Counted from the first letter of the stretch, positions 34,995 to 48,897 are shown. The stretch is 64,000 nt of DNA from Archilochus colubris (GCA_023079485.1 CM041115.1:29192826-29256825), one strand, 5' to 3'. A program made the numbers and translations. The notes: a model not told the origin generated them from the sequence alone.

Positions 34995-37900
34995 CCTTGG
35001 ACTTTTTCTGGTTACAGAACATGCATTAGAAGAGAAAACCACAATAACTGGATGGTAACAGAACCTCCCAAACAGTTACTTTTTTGCCTGTGAGGGCATG
35101 ATCTTAAATTTGTTAAAGAAAATATACCTAATTACATAAATTTAGTGTAATTGACACATACAGTAAATAAAGATATTTCAAGTGCTTTTACACATCCTAA
35201 TGATTGCCCATGCTGAAGGGTTGATACAAATTATACAGGCTGACAGACACAATTAACTGCTATGAGAAATTACTTTGATTAATATGTTGTACTTTCGTTG
35301 CATTCCCCCCTACTGAGAAAGGAGTAAAATGAATTAATTCCCCTGTAGCTTTCTGACAGAATAGTGTATCGTGCAGCAATTTTTCAGCTCTGTTTTCTTT
35401 TTTCTGTGTTGAAGTGTTGAAATCAAACAGTGCCCTCTGCTAAATCATTACAAAGGCCCATACATTTTCATAATTTGTGTTTGCTTTTTTAAGATAATGT
35501 CAGAAAGGTTTTTTCATTGCATGATTTTTTCAAGCATTGTATAGCACCACAGAGCTAAAGCAAATGACATTACACATTTACTGTGAAAGAGCTGAAGCAC
35601 CAGCACCACCTCTTCAGGAAAATATCTGTGTAGACTGAAATAATAAAACTAAATAGATTTGACAAGCTGAAAATTGAGCAGTCACTATTTCCCCTTCTCA
35701 TCTAATCTTTCAAATATTTACTTATTATTTTAACAAAATCACATCTTTCAGTTTAGTTTTTTGCAATTGTTAAGGTCCCAGAGTACCTTTAGGTTCATGT
35801 AAGAGATAGACAGAATTTAAATTCTAATATGCTTTTCTTTCCTTCACCATTACTTCCATCCACTTACAGCTTTTACTCCTTATAGGAAGCACTGCTGTTC
35901 TCTTCCTAATACAGTCCCTTAATGGATACTTTGGGCAAACATCCATCCCTTTTCACATTCTCTAAACTGCTGCATAATATGAGTATCTTTCTTGTTTTAC
36001 TTTCTTTTTTTTCTTTTTTTTTTTAAAGATTTGAGCACATTTCTCTGCCACGTCACAGTACAGTAATTTACCACTGATCCTATCAATGATCCATGATTTT
36101 GAAACCAGTTGTTAAATCAAATGGCTACAAATTTCTCCGTCCAGTTTCATCACATTCTCCAAGATAGCAACAGTCTCATAAACTGTTTTATTACTGTTTT
36201 TCCAAACACTATCCATTTTGGCTCCATTGCACAGCTAATTCAAAATATCTGCAATCAACACTAATGGTAGCACCAGAACACTGCATAGGAAAGAAATAAA
36301 GTACTTTTTTTATTTACAAGTGCTCATGTTTGTGTGTGCATAATAAATTATTCTGCAGCTTTAGACAGTCCAACCATTCCTATATATATTTTGAAGAATG
36401 AATGGGACGCAAGCAGCATTTGAGTTCATAAAGTGTAAGTCTACATCCAGAGACTTAACATGTCCATTTATATCCCCAGAGAGGCACATAATAAAAGCCT
36501 CTAACTAATTTTTTATTGAAGGATAAAAGTTTCTAAACTCATGGCTAGTTGCCAGTATCTCAATAAAAATTGTCTTAAGGATATACCTGTGTCCATTTAA
36601 TTGACTCTTTAGCACTTATGCAGGAAGGTTTCATTGTTCTTCCCCAGTATCTGCTGTTCTTTTTCAGTTACTCCATTGTTCAAGGTTTATTATTTGTAAT
36701 CTCCTCTCCCAGTTATTTTTTTAGCCCCACTTCTCCCTTCACTGACTTTCTATATGATTTACAGATGATTTTTCTGCATTTTTCTTCTTTCTTCTTTCAG
36801 CTTTATTAGCTCTCTTTTACTGTGCTGTCAGATAGTACTGATACTGTATACTTAGCAAATTCCAGGTAATATTTGAAAGGCAATTTCATCTACGCTCCAA
36901 CCAAAGATATCTGCTTTCATCTGCAAAGGCTGCAATAAATTGCCAGTCATTATGAGACAGAGTAATCATTCTGAGTAGGGATGGAGAGAAAGCTATCACA
37001 AGATTAAGGCTGTAGTAAAATCGGAGCACATCAGAGCTAATCTGAAATGACCACTACGCAAAAGAAAACCTCTCCTGTAGTGATGGGATACTTCCAGGCA
37101 GATATCACTGACATATTAGATTTTTTCCTACCTCTACTATAACACTGGGTTTATCAAATGGAACTAATACCCTGACCTGATATTTTGTATCTCTTTTGGC
37201 ATATGCTATGGAGAAGATGCATAATAGTATCATATAAGCATGATGCAAATAATATTTAAAAGCAATTAAATATGTACTGTTTCATTAGCAAAAAAAAATT
37301 CTGTTAGAGAAGTAGAATCATTGAACTGAACGAAACTATGAAGAAAGCTATTTAATGTTAAAAATAACATTTTTATTTTATTTTTGTATTTATATTTTTT
37401 ATTTTTATATTTATACCAATATCCTGCCTCATGAGAAGTGTTAGTTTTCAACCTACCTAATATTTTTTAAAATTGTCAGACATTCAACTTCTTATCTAAC
37501 TATTAGTATTAACTAGAGAAGTATCCATATTTTAGAAATCAGTTAAGAATATCTTAAATAGAAGATAATTTCAGGGGTAGGGTTTGGTTTTTATGTTTGT
37601 TTTTTTGTTTGGGTTTTTTTTTCCTTTTATTTTTCTTTTCTTTTGGGGATCCACTTTATGTAATCCTGAAACCAAATACATTTAAGCCAGAAAGAGTTTT
37701 CAAGGTCCCGTTGACAGTGGCTTGACAACCTGAATTATTTTCATATATTCTTCAAAAACAAAGAGGTTTCACAAGCTTACACCCTAAAATATGTGGTATA
37801 AAATACACCATTTCTCATTTAGTTTTAGAATGTCATACACTTCCCTTTGATCCTAGTCTTCGTATTGCTAGAATCAAATTTTTAAGCAATCTGAACCTAC

Positions 37901-38549
37901 AAGGAAACACCTATTTTAAAAATTTCTGTTTATTTAGAGATATAATTTATATTGATATTTGATGATCAAAGGAAACAAATAGGAGAATAGTAAAAAATTC
38001 CAGGTATAAAGATACAAGATTTTCAAAATTTAGATATATATACATTTATGTATATGTTTTGTGTACATGTTCTTTACAGAGATATGTTTACCGAGAACAC
38101 TTCAACAGATGTTTTGAAATAATTTTCCTATTAAATAGATAGTCAAACAATTGGGGTGCTACTATTCTTGATAATTATGAAGAAATTTGCAATATTTTTC
38201 AGGCTAGAATAGTCAAAATATTAGAAAGTCTACAGATCTGGACTGTGTCTTGGTTTAAAATTGTTTGGAAGATCTGGAAAACAGTAATATTGTCACTAGA
38301 CTTTTGAAACACACATAGTAAAAGTGATCAAAAGGCAATGAGATGCAGATTTCATGGTATAAGTTATGGGGTATCAATTTAAGAAAATAAATGCTGATTA
38401 TTTTCTGAAAATTCATATCAACAGAAGTATTTCTTTTCCTGTAACAATTTATAGTTTGGGCTTGAGCATGGAGCAGTATATGCATCACTGATTCTGCTGA
38501 CAGGAAGTGGGGTGCACCTATCATCTCAGTGTGGGAAAAGAATCTCTCA
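34995..38549. other. Unassigned AT-rich DNA
   Basis: No gene or long repeat is recognised. A T/A-rich low-complexity patch lies at 37360-37412 and a T/G-rich one at about 37590-37645. The part around 35400-35660 is less repetitive and could be conserved non-coding DNA, which only an alignment could show. Confidence 0.5.
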
Positions 38550-40855
38550 GGAGTTAGCAGCCCTCATTGAGAGCCTTTAAACCAGGCTTGAAGGAGAAAG
38601 AGGATAAAACCAGACTCACTAGGCATGGCTCATTAGGCCTTCAGCCTGCTGTCCCACTCGAGATGAGAAATGCTGATATACAGGGGGACAAAAAAATCAC
38701 AGGGATTGCTAATATTTTGGTGCCATTAAAGTGGGAATGGTCAGATACCAAAGTTAAAACTAATTGCCTGACTCTGTCTCTGAAATGCTTATATACTGAT
38801 GCACAGAGTATGGGGAACAAGCAGGAGGAGTTGTCTTAAGTTGCATGGCTATGATGTAGTTGCAATCACTGATATGTGGTGGGACAGCTCCCATGACTGG
38901 AATGTTGTCATGGATGACTGTGCAATATACAGGAAGGATAGACTAAAAAGGCAAGGAGGTGGTGGTGCCCTTTATGTGCTAGAGCAACTGGAATGTACTG
39001 TGTTTCATTGATGGGGAGAGGCAGAAGGGGTGGAAAGCTTGACGGTAAGAATTAAGGGTCCTGCAAATGGGGGTGAAACTAGTGTGGGTGTCTACTATGA
39101 ACCACTAACCCTAGAAGAAGATGCTGATGAGGCTTTGTATATTCAACTGTAAGTTGCCACTAGATCACACTCCAAATCCAGTCCAAAAGACTCCTGCAGT
39201 GCATCGTTGATACCTTTCTGATGCAGCTAGCTGAAGAACCAATGAGGACAGGTGCACCGCTGGACCTTGTATTAGCAAACACAGAAGGTCTTGTTGGGGT
39301 TGTCAAGGTCTTAAACAGCTTTGGTGACAGTGACCATGACATGAGGGAGGTTAGTATTTTACAAGGAAGAAGGGCTGTAAATAGGACCACAACCCTGGAC
39401 TTCCACAGGGCTAATGTTGTACTCCTTAAGATTCTACTTGCATGAATCCCACGGGTTTAGACTGTGGAAGGAAAAATATCACTTCCTTCAAGGCCAAGAT
39501 AGGTGCATGCCCTAGAGTGAAAAATTGGCTAGAAGCAGTAAGAGAGCTGCATGCATCAACAAGGAACTTTTGAAGTCTTATGGAAGAAAGAAACTCACAG
39601 CTCACTGAAGAAGGGACTGTCCACTTGGTAGAACTATAGGGATGTTGTCAGAGCATGTAGGAAGGTAGCAAGCCAAAGCACCCCTTGGAACTCAATCTAG
39701 CAGAGGAAGTAAAAGGAAACAAGAAGAGCTTCTTCAAATTTATCAGTAGTAAAAGGAAGAATAGGGAAAATGTGGGCCCACTGCTGAATAGTGCAGGAGC
39801 TCTCATGACAGAGGATGCAGAGAAGGCAAAGTTGCTGAATGCCTTCTTTACTTCAGACTTTACTCCTAGGATCAGCCCTTATGAACTCCAGACCCTGGAT
39901 ATAAGAGAGAAAACCTGGAGTAGGGAAAACTCACCACTGGTCTATGGAGAGTGGGTTAGAAACCAGTTATGCAAACTGAATGTACACAAGTGCATGGGCC
40001 CTGATGGGATGCACCCAAGAGTGGCTGATGTTATTGCCCTACCACTCACCATAATTTTTGAAAGATCAGGGCTAACAGGAGAGGTGCCTGAGGCCTAGGG
40101 GAAGTCCAGTGTCAGTCCAGTCTTTGAAAAGAAGGAAGTACCAGACAATTACAGACCAGTAAGCCTCACCTCCATCTCTGGAAAAATTATGGCGTGGCTC
40201 ATTCTGGAAGTCATCCCTAAGCACATGGAAGAGAAAAAGGCTATGAAGAGTTGTCAGCATGGATTTACCAAGGGGGAGTCATGCTTGACTAATCTGATAG
40301 CCTTCTGTGATGTTGTGCCTTAACGGGTACATGGATGGAAACATGTGGATGCAGTCTACCTTGACCACAGCAAGGATGTTGACACAGTCTTCCATAGTAT
40401 CCTTTTGAGAAAGCTCATGAGATGTGGGATAGAAGAATCTGCAGTGAGATGGATTAAGATCTGGCTACCCAGTAGAGCCCAGAAAGTGGTGACCAATCGT
40501 TCAGGGTCCATTTGGAGACCTGTAAGTATCCAAGTCCCCCAGGGATCAATGTTGGGTCCAGTCCTGTTCAACGTCGTTATCAATGACCTTGGTGATGAGA
40601 CAGACTGTCTTCTCAGCAAGTTTGTGATGACACAAAACTGGGAGGAGTGGCTGACACACCAGAAGGCTGTGCTGCCGTTTAGATAAAGACCCAGGCTGAG
40701 AGTTGTGTAGGGAGAAATTTAATGAATTACAAAATGGCCAAGTGTAAAGTACAGGTACAATCTAGTTGGAAATGTCCCTGCTCACTGCAGGGGGGCTGTA
40801 CTAGATAATCTTTAAAGGTACATTCTAACCCAAAGCATTCTCTGATTCTGTGTAA
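38550..40855 (+). pseudogene. Long CR1 LINE copy: ORF2 endonuclease plus reverse transcriptase, broken
   Basis: CR1 ORF2 encodes an APE-type endonuclease that nicks target DNA and a reverse transcriptase that copies the element's RNA onto the nick. The endonuclease lies at 38,760-39,400: KCLYTDAQSMGNKQEEL, then ITDMWWDSSHDW (Asp where CR1 normally has the catalytic Glu), GGGGALYV, and SFGDSDHD near the end. The RT lies at 39,685-40,690: RKNRENVGPLL, KCMGPDGMHPRV, LDHSKDVDTVFHSILL, then VPQGSMLGPVLFNVVINDL. At the FADD catalytic box (near 40,620) one base is missing, which shifts the frame to SKFVMTQNW. About 0.8 kb of C-terminal sequence is deleted before the 3' end (CTCTGATTCTGTG, to 40,855). 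Several earlier stops also inactivate it. Confidence 0.9.
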
Positions 40856-41839
40856 TAGCAGCTATCATAGCTATCTGAGGAGTAGGTCTCAATTAGTGGA
40901 AGGAATCTGAGCAGTTAGTTTCTGGAGAAGCCTTTTTTTCTGGAATTTCTCTGCTTTCTTCATCCTGAGTTACTTATACAGAAATAAACAGTAAGCATTT
41001 TAATTGCATGATTTGATCATTCTCTCATCAAAATCGCGATAACAATATAATCATTTGTGTTAAATATGTGCACTACTCTATGAAGTTCTCTGCTACTATT
41101 TAAACAAAAAAATAGATAAGTCAGGCAATAATTGAGACAAACATTTAGTGGAAAATGAAACTGGATAAGAACACACTTTCCTTCAAAAGAAACAGAAAAA
41201 AATACAGAACAGTTCAGACTTAACTTAAATATGTTTGCATTTTATCAAGGATGAAGTGGTAAGCTGCAGCGCTAGTGAACAACCATACTCTTCTGTGTAT
41301 GAATACAGGACTTACACTGGTAAAAGAAGTGAAATAACTTCAGATTAAGAAAATAAAAACTTTGAAATTTCAGTTTAAAATAAAAAGAAACTGAGACATA
41401 TTTATCAAACTAAAGCAACAAACACACCCAAAACCAAAATAAGCCCAAAGCCCACCACAGACACAAAAAACCAACCAAGCAAAAACCCCAGGGCAGAGGA
41501 AAGAAATATTGTTATTTCCTTTCCATACTAGCAAGAGATAGTATGTTTGAGTTTAGTTAAGATGTAACACCCTTGATTTTAAGTTCATAGAACAATTTTT
41601 GCAACCTGTGACATACCCTTTTGAGAAGCTACAATAATACTCAATATTAAAGTGGACAGGAAACATTCAGAAAAATATCTACTATTTATGGCAGACCATA
41701 GTGATTTTGCAGAAGAAACTTCAAGCACTGTTTCATCCCTACCTTTTTATGAAAGTTATTATTGAGATATTAAATTACCTCTAAGACCGTAGGTAAAGAC
41801 CAAGATGTGAAGAAAATGAATTTTTTTCCCATATGACAA

Positions 41840-42340
41840 TTTAAACATTCTTATTAATAGAAACAAGAAATGGCTATTTTATCCTAATATATGGTGTTCC
41901 ATTATGCCTTAATATTAGGCCTCAAAAGCTTATTATTCATGGCTCATTTTTTCCAATGTTAATAGCAGCTTATAAATGGCACTGTATTTTCATTTAAAAT
42001 GATGTTGTTTGGACTCCATTTTATTGGCATTTCATAATTATTGTACATCATAATGCACTGTATGTTTGTGAATATAAACAGTACTGATAGCAGCTCAATT
42101 GCAATAAACAGTTGAATAATTGCCTGTTAATATGACTTTGAGCAGAAGTTCTTTGTTTTTCAAACTCAATCTGCTTCTAGATCATTAAAGCAATGATAGG
42201 CTGAAAGAGAGGGTTTTTTTAGCGTGTAATTAGAGATGCTACTTGAATTATTAATGCATTATGGTCTTCTATGAATAATTTATACAGAAATTCCATTGGT
42301 ATAACTTCATTTTGAACTTCAGTAAAACCTTAAACCTTAT
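41840..42340. promoter_or_regulatory. Candidate conserved non-coding element
   Basis: The stretch is AT-rich but not low-complexity and is free of recognised repeats. It contains many homeodomain-type cores, for example GTGTAATTAGAG near 42223 and TTATTAATGCATTATG near 42247, plus CATAATTATTG and ATCATTAAAG. Long stretches without simple repeats, and with POU/homeobox-like words, are typical of developmental enhancers in gene deserts. This is a guess from composition only; no alignment was possible. Confidence 0.25.
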
Positions 42341-44036
42341 TACACTTTTCAAGGTCTTTCAAAATAATTTCTTCACAACATTTATAACCAACAATAACCA
42401 ATTTAAAATGTAAAACTGAAATCAGAAAATAAAGACTGTATTTGTTTCATTACAAAAACAATAATTTAGAGTAGATTACTTTTACCTTCAAGCTGAAAAG
42501 CAAATTTCAAAGTCAAATCATAACAACACGGACAACAAATCACAATAAAAACAAAAACTGCGCAGAGCTGAAGGCAGGAGAGTGTTGAGCTTGTCAGAAC
42601 TGGACAGAGTATGATAAGAACTAGGTGTTGCCTAAAATACCAAACTCCTGACTAAAATTTCCTCCTCAAAATCACTCTTACATGATTTTGTATAGTAATA
42701 GATTTTAAAGAACTAAAAATCTTGTCATTTTCTGTTTTCAGATAAAGTCCAGCTAACGTGACTCACTCTGCTTAGAGTGTCCTGCACAAGATAAGAAAGC
42801 TGGAGAAAATGTGCACCTCATTTTGTGGAAAGAAACATATAGTCACAGTCAGTAAGTAAAAAAAGAAACCCATGAAATAGGTCCCTTATGGTGTGGGCAA
42901 AGAAGCAGAATAAAATTGCTTGTCTGCTGTACGTAAGAACATACAATTAGCCAATAACCAATAGCAGTTTAATGTAGGCATTTAACAGTAAATCTCAATT
43001 GACTTTTCTGTCATTCACATTGATTATCCAAGAAAATCTAATGTAGACTTTTCTTTTCCTAACACCACAGAAACAGCCTCCAGTGTGAACAAGTGGAGCT
43101 ATTGGTAGTCTGAACAGCTACGAACCTAGCACTTGAGTTACCATGCTTTGGCTGCTGAAAGTAACACAGCATATTATTAAAATGGCTTTGAGGTTTATGA
43201 AATAAAGACTGCCCTTCCCATTAAAATTTTTTAAATCAAATGATGACATTATTACACATATACACCATGCATGATGCAATTTTTTCAGGAAATAAGTAAG
43301 TGAAATATGCACCAGTTTTCTCAGAGGAACTGTCTGATTTGGACAAGACAGAGTGTGGTAAAAGGAATGCTTCTTGAATTCAGCTTTTATCCCTGTTTTA
43401 TACAAACAAAACTTACCAGCTATAAAATAAAAAGAGCTGTTTATAATTTCTTCTTTTTTCTACAGAAAGGTTTTATGGCTAAGAAGACAAACAGCAAAAT
43501 AATTTCCTTTCTTTGCAAATTGATTGATGAAATTTAGATAGAAGTAAAGTACCATATTTCAGCCTGAAAATTCTCTCCTGTTTAATTCAGAAAAGACTCC
43601 ACATTTTTTGATTTAGAGTGTGTTGTAATCATAATGCTTTTGCAACATGATCAAAACTCCATTAAAATTTTACATTCCGTGTTAGTTTTCCTCAGAATTT
43701 TAAATGCCAAGTGCTTAGAGATATCAGTCTCCCAGATGTACTGTTTTAATTCCATTTCCACGTTGACCTTGAATCTCTGGGAAAAACATTCAGGTGTTTG
43801 CACATCAGCACACTTTTTATACAGCTTTGAGGCAACAGTGTACCCAGAGATGAAGAATCAAATACTCAGCATGTAGTGTGAGGAGCCATGTGTTAAATGA
43901 CTAGTATTCCCCTGTGTACCTGTATTGAAGATTTGCACAAATATTCTGGACTCCTGAGGAAACATTCACTATGACAAACACCTGCACAGAAACATTTAAA
44001 TATCTGAGCCAAATTCCAACTACCCACTTAAGTGAA

Positions 44037-44039
<3 letters not shown>

Positions 44040-44075
<36 letters not shown>
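44040..44075. repeat. A36 homopolymer run
   Basis: Thirty-six A residues in a row, followed by an A-rich, C-punctuated stretch to about 44200. It lies about 270 bases upstream of the CR1 at 44340 and is not its tail, because CR1 does not end in poly(A) and the CR1 runs the other way. It could be the tail of an unrecognised retrocopy to its left. Confidence 0.9.
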
Positions 44076-44077
<2 letters not shown>

Positions 44078-44339
44078 GACTGTTGAAATTTATCACAGAT
44101 ATAAAAGATAATACATTTAATAAATTTTAAAAACCCACAAAACCCTTACAACAATGAAAAGGCATTGAATAAAACGACCCCCCCCAAAAAAGCCAAAAAA
44201 ATCCTTAATATGTACGTCATTATGATGAAGTACCACAGTTTGGAAACGGAAGAAAATGTACAGTCAAATTATTTTAAATATATTATAAAATACTTATTGT
44301 AGAGGAAAAGCAGAGGACACAATTAATTTAGATTGTCAA

Positions 44340-46472
44340 TGACAAACTTGGATGAGATGGAAATGAGGAAAGCAGACTTCAGGTTCCCTGAGGAATAGTT
44401 CAATAAGTTCTCCTGGGAAAAAGTTTTTCAAGGTGCTGGGTTCCAGTGATGCTGATCAGTTTCCTTATCACTGTCTGATCACTGACTCCTAAGAGCACAG
44501 GACCAGGTGATTCCAGAATGCTGGAAGTCAAGCAGGCATGGTAGAAGGCCACCCTAGCTGAGAAGAGATCTTCTAATAGAACTAAGGCACAAGAGGAAGG
44601 TGTATGGTCAATAGAAGGAAGGACAGACAACATGGGAGGACTATAGGGATGCTGTTCACCATTGTAGGGCAGAAATCCATGCAGTTAAAGCTCAACTTGA
44701 GTTGAAGCTGGCCTGCACTGTGAAGGATAATAAAAAAGGCTTTTTAAAATATGTTCATGGCAAAAGGGGTGGCCAAAACCAGCACTGGTCCATTACTTGA
44801 TAATCACGGACACCTCACAAATAGGGATATAGACAAAGCAGAGATGGTTAATGCTTTCTTCACATCTGTCTTCCACAGACTTGAGAACCCCCAGCCCTGG
44901 GCTGGTGAACCATGATTGTGCAAACGATCATCCCTGAACTTATGTGAGATTTGCTGCTCCAGCTGGATCCTTAAAAGTCAATGGAGCCTGATAGGATTCA
45001 TCCAAGGGTACTTAAAAAGCTGGCAGAGGTCATAGCAAAAACTATCTCAATGATTTTTCAATGCTCTTGGGAATCTGGAGACGTACCAGTTGACCGGAAG
45101 TTGGCAAATACTGTCCCAGTCTTCAAAAAGGGCAGCAGGGATGACCTTGATAACTACAGGCCTGTCTCACCTCAGTGTCTGGAACAATTATGGAGAAGAT
45201 TATTCTGGGAGCTATTGAAAAATACTTTAAAACCAACATAATAATTGGTCCCAGCCAGATGGGCTTGATATGGGAAGGTCCTGCTTAACTTTGGTTTCTT
45301 TCTATGACAAGGTAATGCTCCTAGTTGATCAAGGGAAGCCAGTTGATGTAGTCTTTCTGGATTTTGGAAAGGCCTCTGATAGTGTGTCTCACATTACCCT
45401 TTTAAATAAGATGTCCAACATCAAGCTGGAGTAGCTCAAAATGTGAAGGGTGGCCAATTGGCTGATGGCCCAAGCTCATGAGGTCATAGTAAATGTAGTC
45501 ACATCAGTTTGGTCACCAGTGATTAGTCAGGTTTCGCAGGGATCTATTTTAAGGACTGTTGTCTCTAATATATTCATAAATTATTTAGATGAAGGACTTG
45601 AAGGCTTACCAATTAAGTCTGCAGATGACACCAAATTAGGAGGAGTGGTGGACACTCCCAGGGGCAGAGATGCCTTGCAGAGGGATCTAGACAGAATAGA
45701 ATGATGGGCAATTTTCAATTTTATGTTTAACCAGGAGAAGTGCCGGATCTAGCACTGGGGACAAGGTAACTCTGGATATTTATACAGCCTGGGGAACAAG
45801 AGGCTGGAGAGCAGCTCTGTAGTAAGGGATCTGGGGGTTCTGGTCCATGGCAAGTTGAACATGAGCCAGCAGTGTGCCCTGGCAGCCAGGAGGGACAATT
45901 GAGTCCTGGGGTGCATCAAGCCCGGCCGAGGGAGGTGATTTACTCCACTCTGCAGTGGTGTGGCCCCATCTTGAGTACTGTGTGCAGTTTTGGGCATCTC
46001 AGTACTGAAAGGACATAGAGTGTCCAGGGGAGGCCTGCAAGGTTGCTGAAAGTTTTAGAGGGAAAGCCATATGAGGAGCAGCTAAAGACACTTGGTCTGT
46101 TCACCCTGGAGAAGAGGAGACTGAGGAAGACCTCATCACAGCTTACTGCTTCCTCACCAGGGAAGGAGGAGAAGCAGACACTGACCTCTTCTCTCTGGTG
46201 GCTGGTGATAGGACCCAACAGGAATTGTAGGAAGATGTGCTGGGAGAAGTTTAGGTTAGATTTATATCTAAAACCAGAATTTTTTCACACAGTGAGTATG
46301 TGAGCAGTGGAACAAGCTCCCCAGGGAAGCAGTTATGGTGCCAACTCTGCCTGAGTTCAAGAAGCATCTGGATGATGCTCTCAAGCACATGGTATGACTC
46401 TTGGGGACAGGAGCTGAACTTGATGATCTTGACAAGTCCCTTCCAGCTCAGCAGATTTTATGATTCTATGAT
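44340..46472 (+). pseudogene. Long CR1 LINE copy: reverse transcriptase and 3' UTR, broken
   Basis: The copy starts in the endonuclease-RT linker and runs to an intact 3' tail, ATGATTCTATGAT (46460-46472). Landmarks of the RT are RIHPRVLKKLAEVIA (44,990), VPVFKKGSRDDLDNYRPVS (45,115), LDFGKASDSVSH (45,358), [18 protein letters not shown] (45,530) and SADDTKLGG (45,618). The catalytic Asp pair is still present, but the frame is broken by stops and shifts between these blocks. The N-terminal endonuclease is missing through 5' truncation. The downstream 3' UTR matches the layout of the CR1 at 9610-10063. Confidence 0.9.
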
Positions 46473-47754
46473 ACCTACAGTGCCAACACTGGTGTGAATT
46501 AAAAAGTGCTTAAGAAATGGGAAGCCAGAAGTAATAACTTCTCATCACCAGTAAAGGTGCTGAAATATCAGTCTGGGGACAGTTTGAACATGATAAATAA
46601 AATAATCTGGTTACATTAATCTTGTACATGTCCCTAGGTACCTCCTTATATTAAATACTGTTTTTCAGTTTAACCCTATAATTTCAGGAACAAGATAGAA
46701 GAAGCAGATGATGCTCTGAGAAAGGGATTTTTCTATGAAGAGGTAACACAGATACAATCTAAGAAAAGCTTATTCATTGTAATATTAGTCAATAGGGAAA
46801 TACAAAAATGAGCTGGTTTGTAACAGCAGATATTCAGCTGGGAGTCTCATGAAAGCCAGAAGATGCCTTAAATTATCTAAAAGTGATATAGAATAATACT
46901 TAAGGACACTAGCATTCAAATGAAGTTAAAAACCTTTCTGAGGCAGAACTTAATCATTTAATGTAATGAAAGCCCATAGGGTTTTGTGGAAAGTAGATAA
47001 AAATTAAAACACTAAGAAAGACATTAAAAATAATAAACCCAATGTGAATAATACTTTTTTACTGTTCACTGAGGACATCTGACACAGAGACATAATCCAG
47101 AAATAAACTGTATTTATTCTAGAATAAAGATACCCATGCCTTCATCTTGATCAACTTTTAAATATTATATGATAAAGCTTATTAATAACACACTAGGGAT
47201 CTTTAAATTTAATTTAAAATACTACTATGTCACTATCAGCTTTGTCAACATCTTTTATTCTAGTTGTAAATGAAGTTTGATGAAAGTCAAACATTTTGGA
47301 ATAGAAGAGAAAAAATCTTTCAAGAAATTGAATTTCCTAAAGACATATAAAAGGTTTATGTGTATTTTAGGAAAAACAAAGGTGAGATGTATTCTGGTGC
47401 TATCAAGCAGACTTTGACCAGATTTGTAAATCAATTTGCAATACTTTCAAAATTGGATATTATTCCTTTTCATTCTTCAAAGATGGGAATGGGGGACTTA
47501 GGCAAAGAAATATTACCCTGTAAAGCACCTGAGTTTCAATGAATATTGAAATAAGAGCAATTAAACAATAGAAATAAAAATAAGAAAACATTATTTTGTG
47601 TTTGAAATAAAGTTGACTTGGCATATTAAATTATTTTTAGTTCTAGAAATACGAGTTAATAAACTTGCATTCATAAGTAAGCCTACAAAGACAAAAAGTA
47701 TTGTTCTAATTTCAGTACATCATAAATGGAATTTGGATGTCCCTAGAACCTGTA
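46473..47754. other. Unassigned AT-rich DNA
   Basis: No gene or repeat is recognised between two CR1 copies of opposite orientation. Confidence 0.5.
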
Positions 47755-48139
47755 TGAAAGCCTCCTTTTCTCCAGACCAAACAATCCCAGCCCCCTTAGA
47801 CCCTCCTCATAAGAATTCTGCTTGGGGCCCTTCACCAGCTTCATTGCCCTTCTTTTGACACATTCCAGCACCTCAATGGCCTTCTTGTAGTGAGGAGCAC
47901 AACACTGAACACAGTCTTAGTATGTTCCTTAGTCCACTTGGCCACAGCATTTCTGATACAAGCCAGGATGCCATTGACCTCTTTTGCCACCTGGACACAC
48001 TGATGGGACATAATCAGCTGCCTGTTGCCCAGCACCCCCAGGGATTTTTCCTCTGGGATGCTCTCCAGTAACTCATTCCCAAGCTTGTAGCACTGCCTGG
48101 GGTTGTTGTGACCTTAAAGCAGGACCTAGCACTTACCCA
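47755..48139 (-). mobile_element. CR1 LINE fragment, 3' UTR and adjoining part
   Basis: Plus-strand landmarks are CCCTTCACCAGCTTCATTGC (47829), ACACATTCCAGCACCTCAATG (47859), TCTGATACAAGCCAGGATGCC (47953) and GGGGTTGTTGTGACC (48101). They are the reverse complement of the CR1 3' region. Both ends are truncated and the octamer tail is absent. Confidence 0.85.
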
Positions 48140-48897
48140 GATATGACAAAACATGTTCATAAATTCAGATGTGTGCAAGTCTACTTTCACAACTTGATGA
48201 AATCTTTTATAAAGAACCTCAGCTGTTTTTAAAAAGTTCTACAGTTTTTTTTCCCTGTATTAAACAATTAAAGCTTTGCCATAAATGGTCAAAAAGGTGG
48301 AAACTTTGGATAAATATTTTGTTGTCTTTCAGATAGATTTTGATTTCTTGAGACAGTGAGATTTGCTATAAAACATAAAATCAATTAAGGTAACAAATCC
48401 AGGCTATGCTTTGCATTAAAATTTATACCAGTAGCCTTTTTAGAAAGTGAACTCATATTATCTTACTAATTAAACACATTACTGATAAAAACAAAAACTC
48501 CATCAATATGAAATCTTAGCTTTAATCCTTACTTTATCCTCAAATTATTTCACATGTAAAACTTTGAGTTTCCATCTATGATCACAAAAGATGTAGATAG
48601 AAATGCATAGAAAGCGGTGTATATAGAGTTAAATATAAATGCTATAGATTACATTTGTAACGCAGAATCCCCTAATTGACGGTTAACTGCTACTGTGCCA
48701 TGAATATGCTTCATCTTCTAGTCCTGATTTTTTTTGTTTGTTTGGGTTTTTTTTGCAATGGACAATTTCTTTCATACCATTTCTTTAATTATTTATTATC
48801 TTAAAATACCCTTAATACATATTCCAGGAGTGGCAGGTTGTCAGATAAGTTCTGAAACAGAGTAAATACTTTCTGTGACTACTTAGTATGCCAAGAT
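48140..48897. other. Unassigned AT-rich DNA
   Basis: Nothing recognisable between two CR1 fragments. A T/G-rich low-complexity patch lies at about 48728-48756. Confidence 0.5.

Larger units (their letters stand above)
40856..44339. other. Unassigned DNA including a possible conserved block
   Basis: No gene is recognised. The part at 41840-42340 has the texture of vertebrate conserved non-coding elements and is listed separately. An A36 run lies at 44040-44075. The frames at 43118-43405 and 43307-43537 overlap in antisense and carry no domain. Confidence 0.5.
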
